From Sinorhizobium terangae (lineage in GTDB: Bacteria > Pseudomonadota > Alphaproteobacteria > Rhizobiales > Rhizobiaceae): a stretch of DNA of 64,000 nt. Positions 18,251 to 27,732 of this stretch are shown here, in pieces. Location: NCBI RefSeq assembly GCF_029714365.1, contig NZ_CP121659.1, positions 124,001-188,000 of the forward strand, written 5' to 3'. Each line of letters starts with the position of its first letter. The stretch's first letter is position 1. The notes under the pieces were generated by a model, which searched no databases, was not told where the DNA came from, and was given only the letters and a program-made list of their open reading frames with translations. The translations under genes and the position numbers were made by a program.

Positions 18251-19569
18251 CCGAGCTTGCCACCTCCACGGTAAGGGTCTCCACCCGTCCCGCCGAAACA
18301 CGCCGCGATATCGGTATCAAGCGCCGTTATGCGGCGGAGCGGCGCTTCCGCGCCTACGGCATCACCGCGATCACCCTTGGCCTCCTGTTTCTGGCGATCC
18401 TCATCTCGACAGTCGTCTCCAACGGTTACACCGCCTTCCTGCAGACGACGATCACGCTGCCGATCGAATTCTCCGAGAACGTGATCGATCCGAAGAACGA
18501 GCGCGCCACCGATCCCAAGGCGCTGATGACCGCAAACTATCCTCTGCTCGTACGCAATGCTCTCGTGAAGCAGCTCGGCCTCGACCCGACGAAGCGGCCG
18601 CTGCTCAAGCAGGCGACGGACATGATCTCGCCCAGCGCGCGCATGCAGCTGCGCAACATGGTCGTTGCTGATCCGTCGCTGATCGGCAAGACCGTGCCGG
18701 TCACGCTCCTTGCAGAGGCGAATATCGACTCCGCTTTCAAGGGGCAGATCGACCTGTCGGTGGATGAGGGCAGGCGCAAGGTCAAGGATCAGCAGGTCGC
18801 CTGGATGAACCAGCTTGCCGATGCCGGCGTGCTCAAGAAGAGCTTCAACACCGGTATCTTCACCTTTGGCGCGTCGAGCCGTCCGGAAGCGGCGGGTGTC
18901 GGCGTCGCGCTTGTCGGCTCGCTCTACATGATGCTGATCGTGCTGGTCCTGGCGCTGCCGATCGGTGTTGCCGCCTCGATCTATCTCGAGGAGTTCGCGC
19001 CGAAGAACCGCCTTACGGATCTGATCGAAGTCAACATCAACAATCTCGCCGCCGTGCCGTCGATCGTTTACGGCCTTCTCGGTCTTGCCGTATTCGTCAA
19101 CTTCGCCGGCATGCCGCGTTCGGCGGCCCTCGTCGGCGGCTTCGTGCTGACGCTGATGACGCTGCCGACAATCATCATCGCCACCCGTGCGGCGTTGAAG
19201 GCGGTGCCGCCGTCGATCCGTTCCGCGGCACTGGGTCTCGGCGCATCGAGGATGCAGACGATCTTCCACCATGTGCTGCCGCTCGCCATGCCGGGCATTC
19301 TAACTGGTACGATCATCGGCCTTGCGCATGCGCTTGGCGAAACGGCGCCGCTGCTCCTGATCGGCATGGTGGCCTTCGTCGTCGACTATCCCGGTTCGCC
19401 GCTGGAGCCCTCCACGGCACTGCCGGTGCAGATCTACATGTGGGCAAATGAGCCGGAACGCGCTTTTGTGGAGCGGACCTCGGGAGCGATCATCATTCTC
19501 CTGATCTTCCTTGTGATCATGAACCTGGGCGCAATTCTCTTGCGGCGTCGCTTTGAGCGTCGCTGGTAG
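18247..19569 (+). CDS. pstA: Phosphate ABC transporter permease PstA
   Basis: A 440-residue inner-membrane permease that pairs with PstC. After one N-terminal membrane segment ([25 protein letters not shown]) comes a periplasmic region of about 150 residues, longer than in E. coli PstA but usual in rhizobia. The permease core follows, with EAA motif [34 protein letters not shown]. The ATG overlaps the pstC stop. pstB begins 13 nt downstream. Confidence 0.95.
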   Translation: MTELATSTVRVSTRPAETRRDIGIKRRYAAERRFRAYGITAITLGLLFLAILISTVVSNGYTAFLQTTITLPIEFSENVIDPKNERATDPKALMTANYPLLVRNALVKQLGLDPTKRPLLKQATDMISPSARMQLRNMVVADPSLIGKTVPVTLLAEANIDSAFKGQIDLSVDEGRRKVKDQQVAWMNQLADAGVLKKSFNTGIFTFGASSRPEAAGVGVALVGSLYMMLIVLVLALPIGVAASIYLEEFAPKNRLTDLIEVNINNLAAVPSIVYGLLGLAVFVNFAGMPRSAALVGGFVLTLMTLPTIIIATRAALKAVPPSIRSAALGLGASRMQTIFHHVLPLAMPGILTGTIIGLAHALGETAPLLLIGMVAFVVDYPGSPLEPSTALPVQIYMWANEPERAFVERTSGAIIILLIFLVIMNLGAILLRRRFERRW

Positions 19570-19582
19570 TGGGGTAAGGACT

Positions 19583-20398
19583 ATGAACATGATGTCGGAA
19601 GCTGCAGTGGAAAAAGTTCTGGACCTGAAAATGAACACGGTACCCTACAAGATGATCGGCAAGGATGTGTCGGTCTATTACGGCGAGAAGCGCGCGCTCT
19701 TCGACGTCAATCTCAATATCCGTGAAAACACCGTGACAGCCTTGATCGGTCCGTCGGGCTGCGGCAAGTCGACGTTTCTGCGCACGCTGAACCGTATGAA
19801 CGACACGATCGAGAACTGCCGCGTGACCGGCAAGATCACGCTCGACGAGGACGACATTTACGATCCGTCGATCGACGTCGTGGAACTGCGGGCCCGTGTC
19901 GGCATGGTGTTCCAGAAACCGAACCCGTTCCCGAAGTCGATCTACGAGAACGTCGTCTACGGTCCTCGTATTCATGGCCTCGCTCGCACCAAGGCTGAGT
20001 TCGACGAGATCGTCGAAACGAGCCTGCAAAGGGCCGGTCTTTTCAACGAGGTCAAGGATCGCCTGCACGAGCCGGGTACAGGCCTTTCCGGTGGCCAGCA
20101 GCAGCGTCTCTGTATTGCGCGCGCCGTTGCCGTCAGCCCCGAGGTGATCCTGATGGACGAGCCCTGTTCGGCACTCGATCCGATCGCTACCGCGAAGGTC
20201 GAGGAACTCATTCACGAACTTCGCGCGAACTTCACGATCGTCATCGTGACGCACTCGATGCAGCAGGCCGCGCGCGTCTCGCAGCGCACCGCCATGTTCC
20301 ACCTCGGCAATCTCGTCGAGGAGAACGATACCGATAAGATGTTCACCAATCCGGATGACCAGCGCACGCAGGACTACATCATGGGTCGGTTTGGCTAA
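19583..20398 (+). CDS. pstB: Phosphate ABC transporter ATP-binding protein
   Basis: A 271-residue ABC ATPase that powers PstCA and also transmits phosphate status to PhoR. Visible motifs: Walker [11 protein letters not shown]-loop [15 protein letters not shown], signature [10 protein letters not shown], Walker [14 protein letters not shown] and the H-loop [10 protein letters not shown]. The start at 19583 ([11 protein letters not shown]) is chosen for the AAGG 6 nt upstream; an in-frame codon at 19553 lies within pstA. The next 144 nt to phoU hold a palindromic repeat. Confidence 0.97.
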   Translation: MNMMSEAAVEKVLDLKMNTVPYKMIGKDVSVYYGEKRALFDVNLNIRENTVTALIGPSGCGKSTFLRTLNRMNDTIENCRVTGKITLDEDDIYDPSIDVVELRARVGMVFQKPNPFPKSIYENVVYGPRIHGLARTKAEFDEIVETSLQRAGLFNEVKDRLHEPGTGLSGGQQQRLCIARAVAVSPEVILMDEPCSALDPIATAKVEELIHELRANFTIVIVTHSMQQAARVSQRTAMFHLGNLVEENDTDKMFTNPDDQRTQDYIMGRFG

Positions 20399-20412
20399 GC
20401 CAGGCGACCAGG

Positions 20413-20508
20413 GCAATTCCAGGAAGAGCGCGCAACGGTTCTCCTCTGGATTTGTGTAAGTTCAAGGAGTTAGGTCATTTCAGCGTTTCGACGGAGCATG
20501 AAATGATC
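20413..20508 (+). repeat. GCAATTCC-type palindromic element between pstB and phoU
   Basis: Begins GCAATTCCAGGAAGAGCGCG and continues to a second palindrome TCATTTCAGC.../GCATGAAATGA. The same two-module layout occurs at 47450-47550 and 49903-50003. It sits inside an operon and may act on mRNA stability. Confidence 0.65.
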
Positions 20509-20542
20509 TGGTCAACGGGTTTGCGAGTTCGAGGAACGAAAC

Positions 20543-21256
20543 ATGTCACCTACACACATCACGTCGGCGTTTGACGACGAGCTGAAATATCTGACGCGCC
20601 GCGTCTCGGAAATGGGAGGGCTTGCCGAGCAGATGGTGGCCGATTCCGTCCGGGCGCTCGTGAATTCCGACCTGGCGCTGGCGCAGAAGGTGATTTCCGA
20701 CGACGCGATCCTTGACGATGCCGAGCGCCAGATCGGCGACAAGGCGATCGTCACCATCGCCAAGCGTCAGCCTATGGCCTCGGATCTCCGCGAGATCATG
20801 GGGTCGATCCGTATCGCCGCCGATCTGGAACGTGTCGGCGATCTAGGCAAGAACACCGCCAAGCGCGTGATCGCGGTCGCCGGATCCGGCATTCCGCGCA
20901 AGCTCGCCCGTGGCCTGGAGCACCTGGCGGAACTGGCCTTGGTTCAGCTCAAGGAGGTGCTCGACGTCTATGCCTCCCGCTCGCCGGAAAAGGCAAACAG
21001 CATCCGCGAGCGCGACGAGGAGATCGACGCGATCTACACGTCGCTTTTCCGCGAACTGCTCACCTATATGATGGAAGATCCGCGCAACATCACGCCGTGC
21101 ACGCATCTTCTCTTCTGTGCCAAGAACATTGAGCGTATCGGCGACCACGCGACCAACATTGCCGAAACGATCTACTACATGGCAACGGGCGCCCAGCCGC
21201 AGGGCGAGCGGCCGAAGGACGACACGACGTCCACGCTAGGCTCTGTGACGGACTAG
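20543..21256 (+). CDS. phoU: Phosphate transport system regulator PhoU
   Basis: A 237-residue cytoplasmic protein of two repeated three-helix bundles, a negative regulator that links the Pst transporter to PhoR. The two metal-binding helix motifs are visible: IRIAADLERVGDLGKNTAKR in the first half and CAKNIERIGDHATNIAE in the second. The ATG at 20543 follows GAGGAACGAAAC. It continues the pstSCAB cluster and precedes phoB by 121 nt. Confidence 0.96.
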   Translation: MSPTHITSAFDDELKYLTRRVSEMGGLAEQMVADSVRALVNSDLALAQKVISDDAILDDAERQIGDKAIVTIAKRQPMASDLREIMGSIRIAADLERVGDLGKNTAKRVIAVAGSGIPRKLARGLEHLAELALVQLKEVLDVYASRSPEKANSIRERDEEIDAIYTSLFRELLTYMMEDPRNITPCTHLLFCAKNIERIGDHATNIAETIYYMATGAQPQGERPKDDTTSTLGSVTD

Positions 21257-21377
21257 AGCGCCCGACAGCCGTATGCCCTAGTGCATGCGTTGATCTTATA
21301 CCGGTCGCGGTTTTTCGCGGCCCATACTGTGCCGCGGTGGCATGATGGCACCCGCGCGTAGGAAGGAGCATGACCGA

Positions 21378-22061
21378 ATGTTGCCGAAGATAGCCGTAGT
21401 CGAGGACGAGGAGGCGCTGAGCGTCCTCCTGCGCTACAATCTCGAGGCCGAAGGTTTCGACGTCGATACGATCTTGCGTGGAGACGAGGCCGAGATCCGC
21501 CTTCAGGAGCGCTTGCCCGATCTCCTGATCCTCGACTGGATGCTGCCCGGGGTTTCCGGCATCGAACTCTGCCGCCGGCTGCGGCAGAGGCCGGAAACGG
21601 AGCGCCTGCCGATCATCATGCTGACCGCGCGGGGCGAGGAAAGCGAACGCGTTCGCGGGCTTGCCACCGGCGCGGACGACTATGTCGTCAAACCGTTTTC
21701 GACGCCGGAACTGATGGCGAGAGTGAAGGCAATGCTCAGGCGGGCCAAGCCCGAGGTGCTTTCGACGCTGTTGCGCTGCGGCGACATCGAACTCGATCGC
21801 GAGACGCACCGTGTCCACAGGCGCAGCCGTGAAGTCCGGCTCGGACCGACGGAGTTCCGGCTCCTGGAGTTCCTGATGTCCTCGCCGGGGCGCGTCTTCT
21901 CCCGTTCGCAGCTTCTCGACGGCGTGTGGGGACATGACATCTATGTCGACGAGCGCACCGTGGACGTGCATGTCGGCCGCCTTCGCAAGGCGTTGAACTT
22001 CTCCAACATGCCCGATGTCATCCGCACCGTACGCGGCGCCGGCTATTCACTGGAAAGCTGA
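21378..22061 (+). CDS. phoB: Phosphate regulon response regulator PhoB
   Basis: A 227-residue OmpR/PhoB-class response regulator. The receiver domain carries VEDEEAL (acidic pocket), the phosphoacceptor Asp in LLILDWMLPG, the conserved Thr in IIMLTAR and Lys in DDYVVKPFS; the C-terminal winged helix (LGPTEFRLLEFLMSSPGRVFSRSQLLDGVWG) binds pho boxes. The start at 21378 is chosen because GGAAGGAG lies 8 nt upstream; the in-frame ATG at 21342 has none. It ends 29 nt before a strong bidirectional terminator. Confidence 0.97.
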   Translation: MLPKIAVVEDEEALSVLLRYNLEAEGFDVDTILRGDEAEIRLQERLPDLLILDWMLPGVSGIELCRRLRQRPETERLPIIMLTARGEESERVRGLATGADDYVVKPFSTPELMARVKAMLRRAKPEVLSTLLRCGDIELDRETHRVHRRSREVRLGPTEFRLLEFLMSSPGRVFSRSQLLDGVWGHDIYVDERTVDVHVGRLRKALNFSNMPDVIRTVRGAGYSLES

Positions 22062-22090
22062 GGCCACCCGCCCGCTTCCACAGGCATCAA

Positions 22091-22114
22091 AAAAGGGGCG
22101 TCACCGCCCCTTTT
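22091..22114. terminator. Bidirectional rho-independent terminator between phoB and gcrA
   Basis: AAAAGGGGCG-TCAC-CGCCCCTTTT, followed by a further T on the plus strand and preceded by further A residues, so both strands give a GC hairpin with a U-tract. It serves the convergent phoB and gcrA genes. Confidence 0.92.
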
Positions 22115-22138
22115 TCAATTATGTTTGCTCGCGGTCGG

Positions 22139-22657
22139 TCAGCGCATGCGCCGGCGCTCGGCGGAAGGCTGATAGGCGAGCCGCGTGTGATAGCTGCAAT
22201 AGGGCGACGATTCCGGCGAGTCGTTGCCGCAGAAATGGAACTCTTCCTTCAGCGGGTCGCCGATCGGCCACTTGCAGGTGCGCTCCGTGAGCTCCGTCAG
22301 GCCGAGGCGCCGCGACATCGGGATGACGACGTTCGGTGCGAGTTCGATGTCCTGGTCGGCGACGAGATCGACTTCGACCTCTTCCTTCAGCACGGTCGCG
22401 CCGGCGGTGCGGGTGACGGTGCGGGTGGCGACCCGCGCGGCATAGTTCGGTGCCCGGGGAGCGGACGTGGTGCGCTTCGGACGCGCGGCAGTGGTCGTGC
22501 CACCCGCCTTCGCGCGGCCCGGCAGGCTCAACCGGTGAACCTTGCCGATCACGGCGTTGCGGCTGACGCCACCCAGTTGCGCTGCGATCTGGCTGGCGCT
22601 CAGGCCCTCGGACCACAGCTTCTTCAGTTTCTCCACCCGCTCGTCAGTCCAGTTCAT
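22139..22657 (-). CDS. gcrA: Cell-cycle transcriptional regulator GcrA
   Basis: A 172-residue protein of the GcrA family, an alphaproteobacterial sigma-70 cofactor that acts at promoters containing CcrM-methylated GANTC sites. The N-terminal helix-turn-helix is complete (MNWTDERVEKLKKLWSEGLSASQIAAQLG, then VSRNAVIGKVHRL). A basic Ala/Pro/Arg linker follows, and the C-terminal RNA polymerase-contact domain contains CKWPIGDP, FHFCGNDS and SPYCSYHTRLAYQP. The gene is convergent with phoB and divergent from argD. One GANTC site lies 34 nt upstream of its start and five more lie further upstream, consistent with methylation-dependent control. Confidence 0.96.
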   Translation of the reverse strand: MNWTDERVEKLKKLWSEGLSASQIAAQLGGVSRNAVIGKVHRLSLPGRAKAGGTTTAARPKRTTSAPRAPNYAARVATRTVTRTAGATVLKEEVEVDLVADQDIELAPNVVIPMSRRLGLTELTERTCKWPIGDPLKEEFHFCGNDSPESSPYCSYHTRLAYQPSAERRRMR

Positions 22658-22690
22658 TTCTGCACTCCCCGTTCTCGGCGTTGGATGGCA

Positions 22691-22922
22691 GAATCCATCA
22701 CCCAGCTCCGGAAAAAAGTCCGGAGCTGCAACGCGATAACTCTTTTGGTGACTAGGTCCGCCGCATGCGTCTAGTAATTGAATATTAACCTACTGGCAGG
22801 GTGACTCCGTGGCAAGAGTCGCGGGAATCGCGCCGAATCGATTTCGGAGTTTTCCCCAACTTGCTGGCTGGCCGTTGCATTTTTGCAAGCCCCTGCGGCA
22901 CGTTTTTTCGCACGTCGGAATC
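22691..22922. promoter_or_regulatory. Cluster of six GANTC (CcrM) sites between gcrA and argD
   Basis: GANTC occurs at 22691, 22803, 22816, 22825, 22835 and 22918; four of them fall within 37 nt (22803-22839). One per 256 nt is expected by chance at even base composition. The 417-nt gap 22658-23074 holds no gene that I can support. Confidence 0.7.
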
Positions 22923-22956
22923 CGGGCATTCAAGCGCGCTGCAAGCCTTGGTTTTG

Positions 22957-22985
22957 TTGACATTGCGGTGCGAAATGGGAATAGT
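22957..22985 (+). promoter_or_regulatory. Candidate sigma-70 promoter of argD-argF
   Basis: TTGACA at 22957-22962 and, after 17 nt, AATAGT (22980-22985), about 90 nt before the argD start. Only the -35 is a perfect match. Confidence 0.4.
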
Positions 22986-23074
22986 GCCTGCGCCGCCGAA
23001 AGGCGGCATTTTTGATTTTTATTGGGCACGATCGCCCGATATCGATGCCAACAGGACGGAAGGAGAAGTTCGCC

Positions 23075-24274
23075 ATGGCCGCAACAACGCCGCTCTACGA
23101 CACCTATATGCGCGCGCCGTTGCGTTTCGAGCGAGGCGAAGGCGTGTGGCTCATTGCCGAGGACGGCTCGCGCTATCTCGATTTTGCCGCCGGCGTCGCC
23201 GTGAATGCGCTTGGCCATGCCCATCCGCACCTGGTCGAGGCGCTGAAGTCGCAGGCGGACAAGGTCTGGCATCTTTCCAACCTCTACGAAATTCCGGGCC
23301 AGGAAAGCCTGGCGCGCCGGCTGACGGCAGTGACATTCGCGGATCGCGTGTTCTTCACCAATTCGGGTGCAGAAGCGCTGGAATGCGCCATCAAGACCGC
23401 GCGCCGCTATCATTTCGCCAGGGGGAACCCGGAAAAATTCCATGTCATCACCTTCGAGGGCGCCTTCCATGGCCGCACGATCGCGACGATCGCGGCCGGT
23501 GGCCAACAGAAGTACATCGAGGGTTTCGGACCAAAGGCACCTGGCTTCTACCAGGTTCCCTTCGGCGACATCGCCGCGGTCAAGGATGCGATCAATGACG
23601 AGACGGCGGCGATCCTGATCGAGCCGATCCAGGGCGAGGGCGGCGTTCGCCCGGTGAGCAAGGAGTTCCTGCAGGAGTTGCGGGCGCTTTGCGACGAGTT
23701 CGGCCTGCTGTTGATCCTCGATGAGGTCCAGACCGGCATTGGCCGGACCGGCAAGCTTTTCGCCCATGAATGGGCCGGCATCCGGCCGGATATCATGGCG
23801 GTCGCCAAGGGCATCGGCGGCGGCTTTCCGCTGGGCGCATGCGTGGCGACTGAAGAAGCGGCAGCCGGCATGGTCACGGGCACGCATGGCTCGACCTATG
23901 GCGGCAATCCGCTGGCGATGGCGGTCGGAAACGCGGTGCTCGACGTCGTTCTTGCCGACGGGTTCCTCGAGCAGGTGCGCGATGTCGCTCTTGTCTTCCG
24001 GCAGGGCCTCGCGTCGCTCAAGGACCGTTTCCCGGATGTGATCGAGGAAATCCGCGGCGACGGGCTGTTGCTTGGCATCAAGGCAAAGGTGCCCTCGGCT
24101 GACCTGTTGAAAGCCATCCGCGCCGAGAAGCTGCTCGTAGTTCCCGCCGGCGAAAACGTGCTGCGCCTGCTGCCGCCGTTGATCACCACCGCCGCCGAGG
24201 CCCGGGAAGGGCTCGCAAGGATCGAGCGCGCCGCCGAGGCGGTCAAGAGCAACAGCGGCAACGCGGCGGCCTGA
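23075..24274 (+). CDS. argD: Acetylornithine aminotransferase
   Basis: A 399-residue class III PLP aminotransferase converting N-acetylglutamate semialdehyde to acetylornithine in arginine synthesis. It shows [20 protein letters not shown], the Asp-bearing [22 protein letters not shown] and the PLP lysine in [15 protein letters not shown]. The ATG at 23075 is preceded by GGAAGGAG; the longer frame from 23012 is not needed. argF follows after 33 nt in the same direction, so the two form an operon. Confidence 0.95.
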   Translation: MAATTPLYDTYMRAPLRFERGEGVWLIAEDGSRYLDFAAGVAVNALGHAHPHLVEALKSQADKVWHLSNLYEIPGQESLARRLTAVTFADRVFFTNSGAEALECAIKTARRYHFARGNPEKFHVITFEGAFHGRTIATIAAGGQQKYIEGFGPKAPGFYQVPFGDIAAVKDAINDETAAILIEPIQGEGGVRPVSKEFLQELRALCDEFGLLLILDEVQTGIGRTGKLFAHEWAGIRPDIMAVAKGIGGGFPLGACVATEEAAAGMVTGTHGSTYGGNPLAMAVGNAVLDVVLADGFLEQVRDVALVFRQGLASLKDRFPDVIEEIRGDGLLLGIKAKVPSADLLKAIRAEKLLVVPAGENVLRLLPPLITTAAEAREGLARIERAAEAVKSNSGNAAA

Positions 24275-24307
24275 GCGGCCCGACTTTCAGGACAGGAATT
24301 CTGAGCA

Positions 24308-25225
<918 letters not shown>

Positions 25226-25492
25226 CGAACAGCGCCGATCTTGGGAAACCGGGACGGCTATTGAATTTATCGGGCTGAAACACAATTTAGGGCGGCAAGC
25301 GGGCGGCTCCGGTTCTGCTACCGGACAGTGGCCGCCATCAGTCATCGTGCATTGCGGGCGCGTGTGCACCGTCGAAATGCACAACCTTCTGGACAAGTTC
25401 GTTCGCGACAGGATCAAATGAAATAACGGGCAGGCTGCGCCGGAGAAATCCATGTCTCCACGCCACTTCGCCCGTGATGCAAGGAGCAAGAT

Positions 25493-26488
25493 ATGACAGA
25501 AACAGCACGGGGGCTTGGCGAGTTCGATTTTGCCGGTGACGACCATGTCGTGCCTTTCCACGTCGAGGGGCTCGATGTGCGCGGACGCGCCGTGCAACTC
25601 GGACCGATGCTCGATGCCATCCTGGAGCGGCACAATTATCCGCTGCCGGTGGCTCGTCTGGTCGCTGAAACAGTGGTGCTGACGGTACTGCTTGGCACTT
25701 CGCTGAAGTTCGAGGGCAAGCTGATCGTTCAGACCCAGGGTGATGGTCCGGTCGATCTTGTCGTCGCCGATTTTTCCACCCCGGACCGAGTCCGCGCCTA
25801 TGCTCGTTACAGCCAGGAAGCTCTGGCTGCAGCCGAGCAGGATGGACGCACAGAGCCTCATGAGCTCCTTGGCAAGGGTGTCCTTGCCTTCACCATTGAC
25901 CAGGGCGCTCATATGCAGCGCTACCAGGGCATTGTCGAACTCGACGGTGCAACGCTTGAGGACATCGCTGGCGCCTATTTCCGTCAGTCGGAGCAGATTC
26001 CGACCAAGGTGCGCCTTGGTGTCGCCGAGCTTCTCGATCGCGACGAGGACGGAAAGCCGCGGCACCGCTGGCGCGCCGGCGGTATGGTTGCCCAGTTCCT
26101 GCCGGACGCACCTGAACGCATGCGCCAGCCGGACCTTCCGGGTGGCGATGGCGATGAGGGGGAGGCCATCCATCTCTTCGAGGAGGACGATCTCTGGTCC
26201 GAAGCCAAGGTGATGGTCGAAACGATCGATACCGACGAGCTGACCGACCCGACCGTCGGGACGGAAAGACTGCTCTATCGCCTGTTCCACGAGCGCGGGG
26301 TCCGCGTCTATCAGCCGCAAGCGGTCTTTGATCGCTGCAGCTGCTCGCGCGAGAAGATCCGAGGAGTATTGGCCGGGCTCGACCGCGACGATATCGAGAA
26401 CAGCATCGAGGACGGCGTGATCAATGTGACGTGCGAGTTCTGCTCCACCACCTATCGCTTCGAGGCGAGCGAAGTGCGCTCCCAGTGA
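25493..26488 (+). CDS. hslO: Hsp33 redox-regulated chaperone
   Basis: A 331-residue cytoplasmic holdase activated by oxidation. The C-terminal zinc switch is intact as CSCSREKI and, further on, CEFC (C-x-C and C-x2-C). The N-terminal half contains the family blocks VVLTVLLGTSLKFEGKLIVQTQGDGPVDLVVADF and YFRQSEQIPTKVRL. An AAGGAG precedes the ATG. The segment between the two (about residues 190-240) is acidic (GDGDEGEAIHLFEEDD). It lies at the end of the arg segment but probably has its own promoter. Confidence 0.95.
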   Translation: MTETARGLGEFDFAGDDHVVPFHVEGLDVRGRAVQLGPMLDAILERHNYPLPVARLVAETVVLTVLLGTSLKFEGKLIVQTQGDGPVDLVVADFSTPDRVRAYARYSQEALAAAEQDGRTEPHELLGKGVLAFTIDQGAHMQRYQGIVELDGATLEDIAGAYFRQSEQIPTKVRLGVAELLDRDEDGKPRHRWRAGGMVAQFLPDAPERMRQPDLPGGDGDEGEAIHLFEEDDLWSEAKVMVETIDTDELTDPTVGTERLLYRLFHERGVRVYQPQAVFDRCSCSREKIRGVLAGLDRDDIENSIEDGVINVTCEFCSTTYRFEASEVRSQ

Positions 26489-26508
26489 GGCGCGCCTCGA
26501 CTGAGGTG

Positions 26509-26552
26509 CTAAAGCGTCCTTGGCGCGTCTGGTAAGACGCGCGCCGCTGTAG
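26509..26552 (-). repeat. Partial ABC element (first module only)
   Basis: CTAAAGCG to CGCTGTAG in inverted orientation, with inner GGCGCGTC/GACGCGC hairpin. It lies between the convergent hslO and apaG genes. Confidence 0.7.
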
Positions 26553-26563
26553 GAGCCGCACCC

Positions 26564-26956
26564 TCAGTTCAGGGTGCGGACAAGCCCGGGTGAATCGAGC
26601 GAGAAGGCGGGGATCGCCACGTTGAAGGTCTCCCCGTCTTCGGCCTCCATGCTGTAGTGGCCGAACATGACGCCCGAGGGGGTATCCAGCGGGCAACCGG
26701 AGGAATATTCGTAAGTGTCGCCGGGATTGAGCAGAGGCTGCTCGCCGATCACGCCGGGGCCACTCACTTCGTCCACCTGGCCGTTCTCGTCGGTAATGTG
26801 CCAGTAACGGGTCATCAGGCGAACGGTGATGTCTGAATGGTTTGATATCACGATGCGATAGCCCCAAACATAGCGGCTATCGTCCGGATCCGACTGTTCT
26901 TCCAGATAGTACGGTTCGACGGTGACCTCGATGTCGCGAGTCAGGGCACGATACAT
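26564..26956 (-). CDS. apaG: ApaG protein
   Basis: A 130-residue fibronectin-III-fold protein (ApaG/DUF525). The whole protein is the domain, with [33 protein letters not shown] and the glycine-rich [36 protein letters not shown]. The role in bacteria is poorly defined (linked to Co2+/Mg2+ efflux phenotypes). The ATG at 26956 is used because AGGGTG lies about 10 nt upstream; the earlier in-frame TTG at 26965 is too close to it. Confidence 0.93.
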   Translation of the reverse strand: MYRALTRDIEVTVEPYYLEEQSDPDDSRYVWGYRIVISNHSDITVRLMTRYWHITDENGQVDEVSGPGVIGEQPLLNPGDTYEYSSGCPLDTPSGVMFGHYSMEAEDGETFNVAIPAFSLDSPGLVRTLN

Positions 26957-27066
26957 GTGCAACACCCTATGCCAAATCTATTTGGGTATTCTACTGCAAT
27001 ATGGTTTCGGCAAGAATAACAGCAAGATTGCACGAGGCCCATTCAAATTAGGCGGAGCCGAGATCC

Positions 27067-27681
27067 ATGCTCGACGGTGCGGTGCGCAGGCAGCTTGATC
27101 CGCTCCTTGACCGGCTCGGCGCCGCTCTGGTCAAGCGCGGCGTAAAGGCCGACACCATCACGTTTTTCGGTCTCGGTCTCGGACTGGCGGCCGCCGGTCT
27201 CATAGCATACCGGTTCTATCTCGCCGGAGCCGTCATGATCCTGCTCAGCCGTCTGTGCGACGGTCTCGACGGAGCCGTCGCACGCGCCAGCCACGGCACG
27301 GATTTCGGCGGATTTCTCGATATCGTCCTCGACTTCGCCTTCTATGGCGCAATCCCGCTCGCCTTCATCGTCGCGGATCCAGCTGCGAACGCCCTTGCCG
27401 GCGCATTTCTGCTTTTCTCCTTTTATGTCAACGGATCGAGCTTTCTCGCCTATTCCATCATGGCCGAGAAGCGCGCGATGACGACCAGCGTGCGCGGAGC
27501 AAAGTCGCTCTATTTCACGACAGGGCTCGCCGAAGCGACCGAGACCATCGTTGTTTTTCTGGCCTTCTGCCTGTTTCCCGGGTGGTTCCCGCCTCTCGCG
27601 GCAGTATTCGCGGTCGTCTGCCTTTACACGGCCGTATCGCGGATCGTTCTTGCCCGCCTCAGCTTCTTCGATCCGCAATAA
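27067..27681 (+). CDS. CDP-alcohol phosphatidyltransferase family protein
   Basis: A 204-residue inner-membrane enzyme of phospholipid headgroup transfer. The catalytic signature is DGAVARASHGTDFGGFLDIVLD (about residues 67-88), with both key acidic pairs, but the spacing between AR and the central Gly is seven residues instead of the usual eight. Five to six hydrophobic segments follow the signature (YGAIPLAFIVA, AFLLFSFYVNGSSFL, IVVFLAFCLFPGWF, AVFAVVCLYTAVS). The alcohol substrate cannot be inferred; a divergent clade within the family is likely. A strong palindrome downstream ends transcription of this gene and of convergent metZ. Confidence 0.87.
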   Translation: MLDGAVRRQLDPLLDRLGAALVKRGVKADTITFFGLGLGLAAAGLIAYRFYLAGAVMILLSRLCDGLDGAVARASHGTDFGGFLDIVLDFAFYGAIPLAFIVADPAANALAGAFLLFSFYVNGSSFLAYSIMAEKRAMTTSVRGAKSLYFTTGLAEATETIVVFLAFCLFPGWFPPLAAVFAVVCLYTAVSRIVLARLSFFDPQ

Positions 27682-27684
27682 AAA

Positions 27685-27706
27685 CCGCCCGTGCATGCAC
27701 GGGCGG
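27685..27706. terminator. Perfect 22-bp palindrome between two convergent genes
   Basis: CCGCCCGTGCA and its exact complement with no loop, preceded by AAAAA on the plus strand. It fits a terminator for metZ (U-rich run on the minus strand) and probably for the plus-strand gene. Confidence 0.8.
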
Positions 27707-27732
27707 CATTAACAAAACGGGGCCTGCTATAG

